Assembly (NCBI RefSeq): GCF_001421325.1
Contig: NZ_LMJY01000016.1
Coordinates: 307 to 64,306 of the forward strand
Source: Novosphingobium sp. Leaf2
GTDB taxonomy: Bacteria; Pseudomonadota; Alphaproteobacteria; Sphingomonadales; Sphingomonadaceae
Direction: 5' to 3'
DNA: 64,000 bases
Below, piece after piece: positions 9,024 through 17,704 of this stretch. The translations under genes and the position numbers were made by a program. The notes below the pieces were generated by a model. It was not told the DNA's origin, ran no database searches, and saw nothing but the letters and a program-made list of their open reading frames with translations. How positions within the stretch are numbered: position 1 is the stretch's first letter; every line of letters starts with the position of its first letter.

Positions 9024-9584
9024 ATGAACAACGACGCGGCGAGCCACGGCCTTATCCAGTGGCACGGAACAACCATCATCGGCGTGCGCAAGGGCGGCAA
9101 GACCGTCATCGCCGGCGATGGCCAGGTTTCCATGGGCAACACCGTGATGAAGCCCAATGCGCGCAAGGTCCGGCGGATCGGCGAAGGCGGAAAAGTCATC
9201 GCCGGGTTCGCTGGTGCGACCGCAGACGCGTTCACCTTGTTCGAACGGCTGGAGCGTAAGCTGGAGCAGTATCGCGGCCAGCTGATGCGATCCGCCGTCG
9301 AACTCGCGAAGGACTGGCGCACGGACAAATACCTGCGCAATCTCGAAGCGCTGATGATCGTGGCGGATACCGAAACGCTGCTGGTGCTCACCGGCAACGG
9401 CGATGTGCTGGAGCCCGAAGGCGGGATCACTGCGATCGGTTCCGGCGGCAATTACGCGCTCGCCGCCGCCCGCGCCATCGATGCCTACGAACAGGACGCG
9501 GAAACGATCGCGCGCAAGGCCATGCAGGTCGCCGCTGACATCTGCGTCTTCACCAACGACCGCGTGACGGTCGAGACCGTCTGA
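9024..9584 (+). CDS. hslV: ATP-dependent protease subunit HslV (ClpQ)
   Basis: A 186-residue proteasome-beta-like peptidase. The catalytic N-terminal threonine should be exposed by removing a propeptide ahead of the first Thr of HGTTIIGV (Thr16). [11 protein letters not shown] and [14 protein letters not shown] are family hallmarks. Two hexameric rings pair with HslU to degrade misfolded and regulatory proteins in the cytoplasm. No Shine-Dalgarno sequence precedes the ATG, and the likely sigma-32 promoter places the mRNA 5' end almost at the start codon. hslU follows after 10 bp, forming the usual two-gene operon. Confidence 0.97.
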   Translation: MNNDAASHGLIQWHGTTIIGVRKGGKTVIAGDGQVSMGNTVMKPNARKVRRIGEGGKVIAGFAGATADAFTLFERLERKLEQYRGQLMRSAVELAKDWRTDKYLRNLEALMIVADTETLLVLTGNGDVLEPEGGITAIGSGGNYALAAARAIDAYEQDAETIARKAMQVAADICVFTNDRVTVETV

Positions 9585-9594
9585 TCGGACACCC

Positions 9595-10893
9595 ATGAAC
9601 GACAATCTTACCCCCAAGGCGATCGTCGCCGCGCTTGACGCACACATCATCGGCCAGGCGGATGCCAAGAAGGCGGTCGCGGTCGCGTTGCGCAACCGCT
9701 GGCGGCGCCAGCACCTTGACGCGGATCTGCGCGACGAGGTCACCCCCAAGAACATCCTGATGATCGGGCCGACCGGGTGCGGCAAGACCGAGATCAGCCG
9801 CCGTCTGGCGAAGCTGGCCGATGCCCCGTTCGTCAAAGTGGAAGCCACCAAGTTCACCGAAGTGGGCTACGTCGGGCGCGACGTGGAGCAGATCGCCCGC
9901 GACCTGGTGGAAGAAGCGATCCGGCTGGAAAAAGAACGCCGCCGCGAATCCGTGCGCGATGCGGCCAGCAAGGCGGCGATGGACCGGCTGCTCAACGCGC
10001 TGGTCGGAGACGGGGCTTCCGAAGCCACCCGCGCAGCCTTCCACCAGCGCATCACGCAAAATGCGATGAACGACACCGAGGTGGAAATCGAGGTCGAGGA
10101 AGCGCCGTCCTCGGCGATGGAAATCCCCGGTATGGGCGGCTCGGTAGGCATGATCAACTTGTCCGACATCATGGGCAAGATGGGCGGCCAGCGCATGAAG
10201 CGGCGCAAGATGAAAGTGCCGGACGCGTGGGACAAGCTCGTCGACGAGGAATCGGACAAGCGCATGGACCAGGACGATGTGGCGCGCGTCGCACTGGCGA
10301 ACGCGGAGGCCAACGGCATCGTCTTCCTAGATGAGATCGACAAGATCGCGGTGTCCGACGTGCGCGGGGGTTCAGTCAGCCGCGAAGGCGTGCAGCGCGA
10401 TCTGCTGCCGCTGATCGAAGGCACAACGGTGGCGACCAAATACGGACCGATGAAGACCGACCACGTGCTGTTCATCGCCAGCGGCGCCTTCCACGTTGCC
10501 AAGCCCAGCGACATGCTGCCCGAACTGCAGGGCCGCCTGCCGATCCGCGTCGAACTGAAGGCGCTGACCGAAGACGATTTCGTGCGCATCCTGTCGGAAA
10601 CGCGCGCCAATCTCGTGGCGCAATACCGGGCGTTGCTGGCGACCGAGCAGGTGACCGTCGAAATTACGCCGGATGCGATCCGCGAAGTCGCCCGCATCGC
10701 TGCGCAAGTGAACGAAAGCGTCGAGAACATCGGCGCGCGCCGGTTGCAGACGGTCATGGAAAAGCTGCTTGAGGAACTTAGCTTCGAGGCCGAAGACCGC
10801 AAGGGCGAGACCGTGACGATCGACGAGGCTTATGTGCGCCAGAAACTGGAAGGTGTTGCCGCCAATGCGGACCTTTCCAAGTATATCCTCTGA
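9595..10893 (+). CDS. hslU: HslU, AAA+ ATPase of the HslUV protease
   Basis: A 432-residue AAA+ unfoldase that feeds substrates into HslV. Walker A is GPTGCGKT (58-65). The pore loop lies in the [10 protein letters not shown] region (about 88-97), and Walker B is [10 protein letters not shown]. The inserted I-domain (about 110-240) is present and carries a Met-rich [21 protein letters not shown] stretch. The arginine-finger region and the C-terminal helix ending in SKYIL, which inserts into HslV, are intact. Normal family length; no oddities seen. Confidence 0.97.
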   Translation: MNDNLTPKAIVAALDAHIIGQADAKKAVAVALRNRWRRQHLDADLRDEVTPKNILMIGPTGCGKTEISRRLAKLADAPFVKVEATKFTEVGYVGRDVEQIARDLVEEAIRLEKERRRESVRDAASKAAMDRLLNALVGDGASEATRAAFHQRITQNAMNDTEVEIEVEEAPSSAMEIPGMGGSVGMINLSDIMGKMGGQRMKRRKMKVPDAWDKLVDEESDKRMDQDDVARVALANAEANGIVFLDEIDKIAVSDVRGGSVSREGVQRDLLPLIEGTTVATKYGPMKTDHVLFIASGAFHVAKPSDMLPELQGRLPIRVELKALTEDDFVRILSETRANLVAQYRALLATEQVTVEITPDAIREVARIAAQVNESVENIGARRLQTVMEKLLEELSFEAEDRKGETVTIDEAYVRQKLEGVAANADLSKYIL

Positions 10894-10952
10894 CGCTTTG
10901 TTCTTTTAACGTTCCGCGTGATGGGCTACCTTGGATTCCAAGGAGATCACCT

Positions 10953-11351
10953 ATGACGTTGGAAGGTGGATGCCAGTGCGGCGCGGTGCGCTACGCGGTG
11001 AAGGGGCAGCCGGCGCACGTGGCCCTGTGCCACTGCGTTGATTGCCGCAAGTCATCAGGCGCGCCGGTCACTGCCTGGGCGGCCTACGCCGCCGCAGATT
11101 TCGCCCTGCTGGCCGGAGATCCTGCAGCGTACAGTTCCAACGGATCATCCATCCGGCATTTCTGCGCCACTTGCGGCACCGGTCTGTATTTCGTGAACGA
11201 GGCTGTCCTGCCTGGACTGGTAGACATTCAGGTCGCCACGCTGGACGATCCCGATGCCTTGCCGCCGCAAGTCCATATCCAGACGGCGGAGCGCGTCGGC
11301 TGGATGGAAAGTGCGGACGCTTTGCCCGCGTTCGCACGCTATCCAGGCTGA
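10953..11351 (+). CDS. GFA-domain protein (CENP-V/GFA family)
   Basis: A 132-residue zinc-binding protein of the glutathione-dependent formaldehyde-activating enzyme/CENP-V family. Cysteine ligands appear as GGCQCGAVRY at the N-terminus, CHCVDCRKSSG near residue 29 and HFCATCGTG near residue 73. Most bacterial members have unproven substrates; the formaldehyde-glutathione reaction is established only for a few, so the function is open. An AAGGAG ribosome site lies about 7 bases before the ATG. It is followed 8 bases later by a dioxygenase-like gene on the same strand. Confidence 0.88.
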   Translation: MTLEGGCQCGAVRYAVKGQPAHVALCHCVDCRKSSGAPVTAWAAYAAADFALLAGDPAAYSSNGSSIRHFCATCGTGLYFVNEAVLPGLVDIQVATLDDPDALPPQVHIQTAERVGWMESADALPAFARYPG

Positions 11352-11359
11352 CGCAAGCG

Positions 11360-12043
11360 GTGGGCTTACCGCCGGGAGCAGACTGGGATCTGCACGCCGA
11401 TGGGGCATGTCACTATGGTGGGCTTGCCGCCGAACTGTTGCCCGCCCTCGCCGAGGTTTTGACATCCCAGCCTTCACATCAGGCGGGCCTACGGATGGTC
11501 GGTATCGCGCCACTTGCTCGAATGCTGGGGCCTGACAGTCTGATCGGCCAAAAAGTGACCGATCTTGGCGGCGTGCCGGCACACCCGGTTCGCGCCGTCC
11601 TTTTCAACAAAGCCGGCGATATGAACTGGGCGCTGGGCTGGCATCAGGACCGCACGATTGCCGTGCGCCAACGAGTAGATACGCCAGGCTTTGGCCCCTG
11701 GTCCGTAAAACGGGGCATCCAGCACGTCGAACCGCCGTTCGCAGTGATCGCCGCGATGCTGACGGTCCGCATCCACATTGATCGCGTTGACGAAGACAAT
11801 GCGCCGCTGCTGGTCGCATTGGGTTCGCATCGCCTGGGCCGCATTGCCGTGACAGACGTGGGCGCGGTTGTCGAACGCTGCACGATCCGTCCTTGCCTGG
11901 CAGATGCGGGCGATGTCTGGATTTATCACACGCCGGTCGTGCATGCTTCCCGCGCGGCGAGGCCGGGCCGGCGGCGCCGGGTGTTGCAGGTGGACTATGC
12001 ATCGCAGCACTTGCCAGCCGGACTGGAATGGCTAGGCATCTGA
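11360..12043 (+). CDS. Phytanoyl-CoA dioxygenase family protein
   Basis: A protein of about 227 residues with the double-stranded beta-helix of Fe(II)/2-oxoglutarate oxygenases. GWHQD gives the HxD iron ligands. YHTPVVHASR followed by RRRVLQVDYA supplies the distal His and the 2-oxoglutarate-binding Arg region. No ATG is in frame near the start of homology; the GTG at 11360 is the best candidate, only 8 bp after the GFA stop, so the start is less certain than the gene. The substrate is unknown. Confidence 0.78.
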   Translation: MGLPPGADWDLHADGACHYGGLAAELLPALAEVLTSQPSHQAGLRMVGIAPLARMLGPDSLIGQKVTDLGGVPAHPVRAVLFNKAGDMNWALGWHQDRTIAVRQRVDTPGFGPWSVKRGIQHVEPPFAVIAAMLTVRIHIDRVDEDNAPLLVALGSHRLGRIAVTDVGAVVERCTIRPCLADAGDVWIYHTPVVHASRAARPGRRRRVLQVDYASQHLPAGLEWLGI

Positions 12044-12065
12044 CCCTGCCGAATGGAGAGCGACC

Positions 12066-12266
12066 TTGTTTCAAACCCCGGAAGACCGCCCCGTGTATCG
12101 CCTGCTGACGGGCACCGACGACCGCGCATTTTGCGAGCGGGTGTCCGAAGCGCTTGCGCAGGGCTGGCGGCTCTATGGTTCACCCACCTTGGCGTGGGAT
12201 ACTGCTGAAAATAGCATGAAGGCAGCGCAGGCCGTGGTCTGGCACGAGGCTGACGTGGTGAAATAA
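12066..12266 (+). CDS. DUF1737-domain protein
   Basis: A 66-residue protein matching the short DUF1737 family: YRLLTGTDDRAFCERVSEAL followed by GWRLYGSPT is its core. The family has no established function. It starts at TTG, with GGAGAG about 6-10 bases upstream, and no in-frame ATG fits. It lies 22 bp after the dioxygenase and directly before a strong terminator, so it is the last gene of the GFA-dioxygenase-DUF1737 unit. Confidence 0.82.
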   Translation: MFQTPEDRPVYRLLTGTDDRAFCERVSEALAQGWRLYGSPTLAWDTAENSMKAAQAVVWHEADVVK

Positions 12267-12275
12267 GGTCAGCAC

Positions 12276-12317
12276 AAACAAAAGCCGGGCCGACATGCGC
12301 CGGCCCGGCTTTTGTTT
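12276..12317. terminator. Bidirectional intrinsic terminator between DUF1737 gene and ssb
   Basis: A perfect 17-bp inverted repeat (arms 12276-12292 and 12301-12317, 8-base loop). The stem has a GCCGGGCCG core flanked by A and T tracts, so it should terminate both the plus-strand operon and the minus-strand ssb gene that converges on it. Confidence 0.92.
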
Positions 12318-12342
12318 GCCGTTGCATGAGCGACAAGCGCGA

Positions 12343-12930
12343 TCAGAACGGGATGTCGTCGTCCAGATCATCGCCGTAGCCGCCGGAGCTGCCGCCCGAT
12401 GCGCCGCCGGTCTTGCCCCATTCGCTGCCGCCCGCGCTGCTGCCGGAACCGCCGCCAGAGCCGCCACCCCAGTCGCCACCGCCTGAGCGAGCGCCGCCGC
12501 CGCCGCCGCCGCCCGATGCGCCGCCTTCGTTCCAGCCGCCGCCGCTGCGCTGGCCACCGCCGCCGCTACCGCCGCCTTGCGCGCCATCGAGCATGGTCAG
12601 CACCCCACCGATGCCGCCAACCGACACTTCGGTGGTGTAGCGATCGTTACCGTTCTGGTCCTGCCATTTACGGGTGCGCAGCTGACCTTCGATATAGACC
12701 TTCGAGCCTTTGCGCAGGAAGCGTTCGGCAACGCCGACCAGCCCATCGGACTGCAGGACGACCGAGTGCCATTCAGTGCGCTCCTTGCGCTCACCGGTGG
12801 CGCGGTCCTTCCAGGTTTCCGACGTTGCGATGCGCAAGTTCGCGATGCGCCCGCCGTTCTGGAAGGATTTGACCTCCGGGTCTGCTCCCAGGTTGCCGAC
12901 GATGATGACCTTGTTGACGCTGCCTGCCAT
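12343..12930 (-). CDS. ssb: Single-stranded DNA-binding protein
   Basis: A 195-residue SSB. The OB-fold (about 1-112) begins [15 protein letters not shown], with the typical WKD and WHSVV motifs. A long glycine-rich linker of about 70 residues with several Gly tracts follows, and the protein ends with the acidic tip DLDDDIPF that recruits replication and repair proteins. As a tetramer it coats single-stranded DNA. It is a single gene with its own upstream region, convergent with the DUF1737 gene. The linker is nearly pure Gly/Ser and notably low in Gln and Pro compared with E. coli SSB. Confidence 0.97.
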   Translation of the reverse strand: MAGSVNKVIIVGNLGADPEVKSFQNGGRIANLRIATSETWKDRATGERKERTEWHSVVLQSDGLVGVAERFLRKGSKVYIEGQLRTRKWQDQNGNDRYTTEVSVGGIGGVLTMLDGAQGGGSGGGGQRSGGGWNEGGASGGGGGGGARSGGGDWGGGSGGGSGSSAGGSEWGKTGGASGGSSGGYGDDLDDDIPF

Positions 12931-13018
12931 GCGGGAATCGCTTTCCTCTTAAACTTGCGCGCAGCGGTAGCGAAATGTGCCCGCACCTGCGAGTCACGCG
13001 CAGCGCTTTTCCGCAACG

Positions 13019-14863
13019 TTACAGCCCCGCTGCCACCGCGATCCAATACGTGGCGCCCGCCGCTATATACGCCAGGCCGAACAGGTACGTCAGCATGAAC
13101 GCCGGCCACTTCCAGCCGTTCGTCTCGCGCCGGGTGACCGCGATGGTGGACATGCACTGCGGCGCGAACACGAACCACGCCAGGAAAGCCAGCGCCATCG
13201 GCAACGTCCAGTGACGCTTGAGCTGGTCGCCCAGCTCGGCGGCCTGCAGATCCTCGTTATCGCCCGCATCCACCGCGTATGTCGTGGCGAGCGAGGCCAC
13301 CGCCACTTCGCGCGCCGCCATCGCCGGGATCAGCGCCAGCGCCATGTCCCGGTTGAATCCGATCGGCTTGACCACCACGGCCAGGCCATTGGCCACCCTG
13401 CCCGCGATCGAGGCGTTGACTTGGCTTTCGCCGGGCGCGGCCTTGGGAAAGTTCAGCAGCAGCCACAGCACCACGGTGACCATGAAGATGATCGTGCCGG
13501 CCCGGCGCAGGAAGATCCAGGCGCGCTGCCACAGGCCGATCGCCATGTCTTTCAGCCGGGGCAGCTGATATTTGGGCAGTTCCATGATGAAGCCCGAGGC
13601 ATCGCCCTTCGTCACCGTCATGCGCAGCACCAGCGCCACCACGACGGCCCCCAGGATGCCGGCGAGGAACAGCGCGAACAGTACGAGGCCCTGCAAGCCG
13701 ACGCCTGGCCCCACGGTTGTGGCCGGAATGAAGGCACCGATGATCACCGTATAGACCGGCAGCCGCGCCGAGCAGGTCATCATCGGGGCGATTAGGATCG
13801 TGGTCAGCCGGTCCTTGGGATCGCTGATCGATCGCGTGGCCATGATGCCCGGAATCGCGCAGGCGAAACTGGAGAGAAGCGGGATGAAGCTGCGTCCCGA
13901 AAGGCCCACGAACGCCATCAGCCGGTCCATCAGGAACGCTGCGCGCGCCATGTAGCCCGAGGCCTCCAGCGCGAGGATGAAGCCAAACAGGATCACGATC
14001 TGCGGCAGGAACACCACTACGGCGCCGACGCCGGCGATCACGCCCTCGGTGATCAGGTCGCGCAGCAGGCTGGGTGGTAACGCACCTTTGACGCCATCGT
14101 GCAAGGCTTTCGCCCCGGCGTCGAGCGCATCGGCGAACGGCGTGGCCCAGGCGAACACCGCCTGGAACACCACGAAAAGGATGCCCAGCATGATAATGAA
14201 ACCCAGCCAGGGATGCAGGAGCAGCCGGTCCAGCCGCGCATGCAGGCGGTGGCGGCTCGATTCCGACAGGATCGTGGCCGCAGCCATGGCATGGGCCGCA
14301 ACGCGCCGCTCGGTCTGCCCAAGCTCGGTAATGCCCGGCCCCGGATGACCGCTGGATGCCGTGGCGATCGCCTCACCCAGTTCCGCCAGGCCCCGGCGCC
14401 GCACAGCCACCGTGGGGATAACCGGCACGCCCAGTTCCTGCGCCAGCACCGCCGGGTCCAGAATCAGCCCGTCCCGCTCAGCCAGGTCCACCATGTTGAG
14501 CGCAACCACCGTGGGCTTGCCCAGCGCCAGCAGTTCCTGCGCGAACACCAGATGCTGTTCGAGGTTGGACGCGTCAAGCACGATGACCAGCACGTCGGGT
14601 GCCGCTTCGCCGGGGAACGACCCGCGGATGACCTTGGATGTCACCTCCTCGTCCGGGCTGGTGGGATCCAGGCCATAGGCGCCGGGAAGGTCGGTCATCT
14701 CCACCGGTTCGCCGGTCGGCAGCACGAAGCGGCCCGATTTGCGCTCTACCGTAACACCCGGGTAATTGGCGATCTTCTGCCGTGCGCCGGTGAGCGCATT
14801 GAACAGCGCGCTTTTGCCGGCATTGGGATTGCCGACGAGCGCGATCTTGCGTTGCCGGCTCAT
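13019..14863 (-). CDS. feoB: Ferrous iron transporter FeoB
   Basis: A 614-residue inner-membrane Fe(II) transporter. The N-terminal G-protein domain has G1 GNPNAGKS (about 11-18), G3 DLPG and G4 NMVD. The membrane part has two Gate motifs and the FIPLLSSFACAIPGIMATR segment holding the conserved Cys near the middle. It is somewhat shorter than E. coli FeoB (773), mainly at the C-terminus, which is common in alphaproteobacteria. Its ATG overlaps the feoA stop by 4 bp, so the two are coupled. FeoC is absent, as in most non-enteric bacteria. Confidence 0.97.
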   Translation of the reverse strand: MSRQRKIALVGNPNAGKSALFNALTGARQKIANYPGVTVERKSGRFVLPTGEPVEMTDLPGAYGLDPTSPDEEVTSKVIRGSFPGEAAPDVLVIVLDASNLEQHLVFAQELLALGKPTVVALNMVDLAERDGLILDPAVLAQELGVPVIPTVAVRRRGLAELGEAIATASSGHPGPGITELGQTERRVAAHAMAAATILSESSRHRLHARLDRLLLHPWLGFIIMLGILFVVFQAVFAWATPFADALDAGAKALHDGVKGALPPSLLRDLITEGVIAGVGAVVVFLPQIVILFGFILALEASGYMARAAFLMDRLMAFVGLSGRSFIPLLSSFACAIPGIMATRSISDPKDRLTTILIAPMMTCSARLPVYTVIIGAFIPATTVGPGVGLQGLVLFALFLAGILGAVVVALVLRMTVTKGDASGFIMELPKYQLPRLKDMAIGLWQRAWIFLRRAGTIIFMVTVVLWLLLNFPKAAPGESQVNASIAGRVANGLAVVVKPIGFNRDMALALIPAMAAREVAVASLATTYAVDAGDNEDLQAAELGDQLKRHWTLPMALAFLAWFVFAPQCMSTIAVTRRETNGWKWPAFMLTYLFGLAYIAAGATYWIAVAAGL

Positions 14864-15099
14864 AGCGGTTCGACCTGCATGGCCGCGGCATGCACCCGGC
14901 GCACGGCCACCGTCATGCGGCCCACGGTAATCGCGATGGGATCGCGCCAGATCAGGATGCCGCGATGGGCAACGGCGATGCGCGCGCCTTCCTCCAGCCC
15001 CAGCGCGCGCAAACGGCGCGCTTCTTCCGAAACGAGCGCCGTCCAGTCCACGGCCACGATGCGTGCGCGCTGTCCGACAGGGAGCGTATCCAGGGTCAT
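14860..15099 (-). CDS. feoA: Ferrous iron transport protein FeoA
   Basis: A 79-residue SH3-like protein that works with FeoB at the cytoplasmic face. The pattern RRLRALGLEEGARI followed by GILIWRDPIAITVG is typical of the FeoA fold. It is the first gene of feoAB. Upstream, between 15100 and 15193, lies an imperfect dyad that resembles an iron-regulator site, so iron-controlled expression is likely but inferred. Confidence 0.93.
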   Translation of the reverse strand: MTLDTLPVGQRARIVAVDWTALVSEEARRLRALGLEEGARIAVAHRGILIWRDPIAITVGRMTVAVRRVHAAAMQVEPL

Positions 15100-15127
15100 G
15101 CGGCGGCGCTGCCAGATAACGTCATTA

Positions 15128-15146
15128 ATTGCAACTGGCTCGCAAT
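15128..15146. promoter_or_regulatory. Candidate Fur-type operator upstream of feoAB
   Basis: ATTGC at 15128-15132 and GCAAT at 15142-15146 form a 5-bp inverted repeat with a 9-base centre. The layout resembles Fur-type sites of the ATTGC...GCAAT form. It lies about 30 bases upstream of the feoA ATG, where a repressor would block transcription. The match is modest and based on symmetry and position only. Confidence 0.4.
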
Positions 15147-15193
15147 AGCTCGCGACACGAAGATACCAAGTATGCCGTCTGGAGGACTCGCGC

Positions 15194-15850
15194 TTATCGG
15201 GCCGGGTAGCGTATCCGCCCCAGCAGCCGAGTCATGCTGAAGCGTTCGTCGGGCTGACGCAACAGTTGGGATTTTGCCTTTTCGAACCGCATGATGCCTT
15301 CGATGCGGCGATCCAGGAACGCGCGGCTGGCGGCCTTGTCCACGCTGGTGTCGTTGGCATAGACCTGCAGCGTGGCGGCGTAGATCGCGGCGAGGATCGC
15401 GCGCTTGGAATAGTGGTTGTAATCGGTCGCCGTGTCGCCCGCCAGGCGCCACATGCGGTCCGCGCTGCGCCAGCCCAGGCGGGCGGAGGCAACGAGGTTC
15501 TGCGGCATCGCCATGATCGACAGAGCGCGCGACAGCGCTTCCTCGCGCCCTGCGGCGGCATCCAGGCGCGCCCATACCAAGCGCCGGATGCGCTCCCGGA
15601 TCGCCAGGTTCGACAGCACGCCGCCGGCCAGCGCGTCGTTCATCGCCGCATCGACATGATCGATCCACGCCGCGATCATGGTCATTGGACCATCACGGAA
15701 AGCGTAGGCGGCAAGGTCTGCGTCCATGCCGCTGGCGGCCGCCGCCTGGGCAACAGCCTGACTGGACCAGCCGTCGAACACGGCGGCATCGGCGATGGCG
15801 GGGGCCAATTGGCGGCGCAGGTCGTGCAGCGAGGCGGTGTCATCAGTCAT
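15194..15850 (-). CDS. COQ9-family protein
   Basis: A 218-residue helical protein of the COQ9 family. The fold is TetR-like, and in mitochondria and alphaproteobacteria members bind lipids and assist the ubiquinone hydroxylase COQ7. The region DGWSSQAVAQAAAASGMDADLAAYAF resembles the N-terminal helix bundle, and LAGDTATDYNHYSKRAILAAIYAAT is the characteristic C-terminal block (around 150-175). The ATG at 15850 was chosen; an ORF extension to 16021 overlaps the ankyrin gene and looks non-coding. It is not beside coq7 here. Confidence 0.85.
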   Translation of the reverse strand: MTDDTASLHDLRRQLAPAIADAAVFDGWSSQAVAQAAAASGMDADLAAYAFRDGPMTMIAAWIDHVDAAMNDALAGGVLSNLAIRERIRRLVWARLDAAAGREEALSRALSIMAMPQNLVASARLGWRSADRMWRLAGDTATDYNHYSKRAILAAIYAATLQVYANDTSVDKAASRAFLDRRIEGIMRFEKAKSQLLRQPDERFSMTRLLGRIRYPAR

Positions 15851-15860
15851 GCTTTGCGCC

Positions 15861-16505
15861 TCAGAACGTGGGGCCATAGACAGGTGCCGTGCTCTTGGCC
15901 GGGCTCTTCTTGGCATAGCCCTCGATCGTGGCGACCAGGTTTGCGCTGCCACCCTCAAGCTTGGCGTAATCGCGGGCGCTGCGGCCTGAATTGTCGGCCC
16001 GGTCGGGATTGGCGCCGGCATCCAGCAACGACTTTACAAGGACCGCGTCCTTGCGATGGACGGCAAAGATCAGCGGGGTTTCGCCGGCATCGTTGGTGGT
16101 GTTGGGCGAGGCCCGATTGTCGAGCAACATTTGCACGCCTTCGCGCCAGCCCAGGTTCACGGCGATTTCCAGCGGCGTGTGGCCCCGGTCATCGGTGGCG
16201 TTCACGTTCGCACCCTTGGCGATGAGGTAGCCCAGCCAGGTGATGTCACGCCGGCTAGCGACGATGTGCAGCGCGGTTTCACCCGTCGTCACATCCTTGG
16301 CGTTCACGATCTGCGAGGAGTCCAAGATCGCCTTTTCAACTTTGTCACCCTCGCGCTTTTTCACGGCTTCAAGGAACTTGTAGCCTTCCGAAAAGTCCGC
16401 ATGGGCAGGCGTGGCGGACAGCAGCGAGAGGGCAAGCGCGGGAACGGCGGCCTTTACCAGTGCGCGCGCACCATTCAGCAGAGCGCGGCCAGAAATCTTC
16501 AACAC
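15861..16505 (-). CDS. Secreted ankyrin-repeat protein
   Basis: A 214-residue protein with a signal peptide ending about TPAHA-DF, then about four ankyrin repeats. Repeat hallmarks are GETALHIVASRRD, GHTPLEIAVNLG and GETPLIFAVHRKD. It is likely periplasmic and acts through protein contacts; no catalytic motif is visible. I chose the GTG at 16505 because GGAGG lies 8 bases upstream. The region before it reads in frame to 16589 but has no independent support. It is followed 10 bp later by the COQ9 gene. Partner proteins are unknown. Confidence 0.85.
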   Translation of the reverse strand: MLKISGRALLNGARALVKAAVPALALSLLSATPAHADFSEGYKFLEAVKKREGDKVEKAILDSSQIVNAKDVTTGETALHIVASRRDITWLGYLIAKGANVNATDDRGHTPLEIAVNLGWREGVQMLLDNRASPNTTNDAGETPLIFAVHRKDAVLVKSLLDAGANPDRADNSGRSARDYAKLEGGSANLVATIEGYAKKSPAKSTAPVYGPTF

Positions 16506-16580
16506 GTCAACTTCCTCCAGGAACACGACTTTCGCGCGGCCCCGCCATTCCGCGCCTTGCAAGGAATCGTCTAGCAGGTC

Positions 16581-17201
16581 ATGACCCACGGCGCCATGAC
16601 CTACCTTTTACGCCGTTTCGCTTTCCTGTTTCTGGGCCTTTCGCTGGGCCTGCCCCTTGCCGCGTGCAACCAGGCGCAAAACACCCAGCCGCCGCCGCTG
16701 GAAGGCGCGGCCATCGGCGGGCCTTTCCAGCTTGTGGACAAGGCCGGCAAGACGGTGACGTGGGACCAGTTCAAGGGCCGCTGGCGGATCGTCTATTTCG
16801 GGTACACCTACTGCCCGGACGCCTGCCCGATGGACGTCCAGGCCTTGATGCAGGGCTTTACCAAGTTCGAAAAAGCGCATGGTGCGCTCGCGGCCAAAGT
16901 GCAGCCGATCTTCATCTCCATCGACCCGGCGCGCGATACGCCGCAGGTGGTGGGCGAATGGACCGGCGCATTCGGCCCCCGACTGCTGGGGCTTACCGGC
17001 ACGCAAGCGCAAGTGGACAAAGCCGCCAAGGCGTTTGCCGTCTATTACCGCAAGGGCACGGTCACGCCGGACGGCGGCTATCTGATGGACCACACCCGCA
17101 TCGCCTACCTGATGGACCCGGACGGCAAGCCGATTGCCATGCTGCCAGTGGACAAGGGCCCTGATGCGGTGGCCACAGAACTGGCGAAATGGGTGCAATG
17201 A
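16581..17201 (+). CDS. SCO1/SenC-family lipoprotein
   Basis: A 206-residue thioredoxin-fold protein. A lipobox-type LPLAAC puts the lipid-anchored Cys at 29. Copper ligands are Cys78 and Cys82 in YCPDACP and His171 in DHTRIAY. SCO proteins deliver copper to, or reduce the cysteines of, the CuA site of cytochrome c oxidase in the periplasm. The ATG at 16581 or 16596 may be used; the later one would still leave a signal peptide. The gene overlaps the next by 4 bp and starts a run of coupled genes. Confidence 0.9.
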   Translation: MTHGAMTYLLRRFAFLFLGLSLGLPLAACNQAQNTQPPPLEGAAIGGPFQLVDKAGKTVTWDQFKGRWRIVYFGYTYCPDACPMDVQALMQGFTKFEKAHGALAAKVQPIFISIDPARDTPQVVGEWTGAFGPRLLGLTGTQAQVDKAAKAFAVYYRKGTVTPDGGYLMDHTRIAYLMDPDGKPIAMLPVDKGPDAVATELAKWVQ

Positions 17202-17704
17202 GCGGACCCAAGCCGTTCTGGGAACTGCCGCTGGACCGCCTCACCCGCGACGAATGGGAAGCGCTGTGCGATGGCTGCGGCCAGTGCTGCCTGCACAAGG
17301 TGGAGGATGCGGACACCGGCGAGATCTATCACACCAACGTCGCCTGCAAGCTGCTCAACCTCAAAACCGCGCAGTGCAGCGATTACGCGCACCGCCGCCG
17401 CTTCGTGCCCGATTGCATGAAGTTGACCCCCAAAACGGCCGGCAATCTGGCGTGGCTGCCGCCCAGCTGCGCCTATCGCCTGCGCGCCGATGGCGATCCG
17501 CTGCCGGAATGGCACTACCTGGTGTGCGGCGATCGCAACGCGGTGCATGCCGCCGGCGTCTCAGTGGCGGGCAAGGTCATTTCCGAAACGGTGGCAGGCC
17601 CGCTCGAAAATCACATCGTGTGGCCTTACGGCGACGAGGACGACGCGCCAGAGACGGACGATCCCGCGCCGTGGGAGGTTCTGCCTGGCGACCGGGGCCG
17701 CTGA
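17198..17704 (+). CDS. UPF0260 / YcgN-family cysteine-cluster protein
   Basis: A 168-residue protein with an N-terminal cysteine cluster [11 protein letters not shown], the signature of the YkgJ/YcgN family, which is predicted to bind zinc or an iron-sulfur cluster. Further cysteines are in [14 protein letters not shown] and PDCMKLTP. The function is not established. The ATG at 17198 overlaps the SCO stop by 4 bp (ATGA) and was preferred to an ATG three codons earlier at 17189. The stop overlaps the next gene's start, giving tight coupling across three genes. Confidence 0.88.
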   Translation: MSGPKPFWELPLDRLTRDEWEALCDGCGQCCLHKVEDADTGEIYHTNVACKLLNLKTAQCSDYAHRRRFVPDCMKLTPKTAGNLAWLPPSCAYRLRADGDPLPEWHYLVCGDRNAVHAAGVSVAGKVISETVAGPLENHIVWPYGDEDDAPETDDPAPWEVLPGDRGR

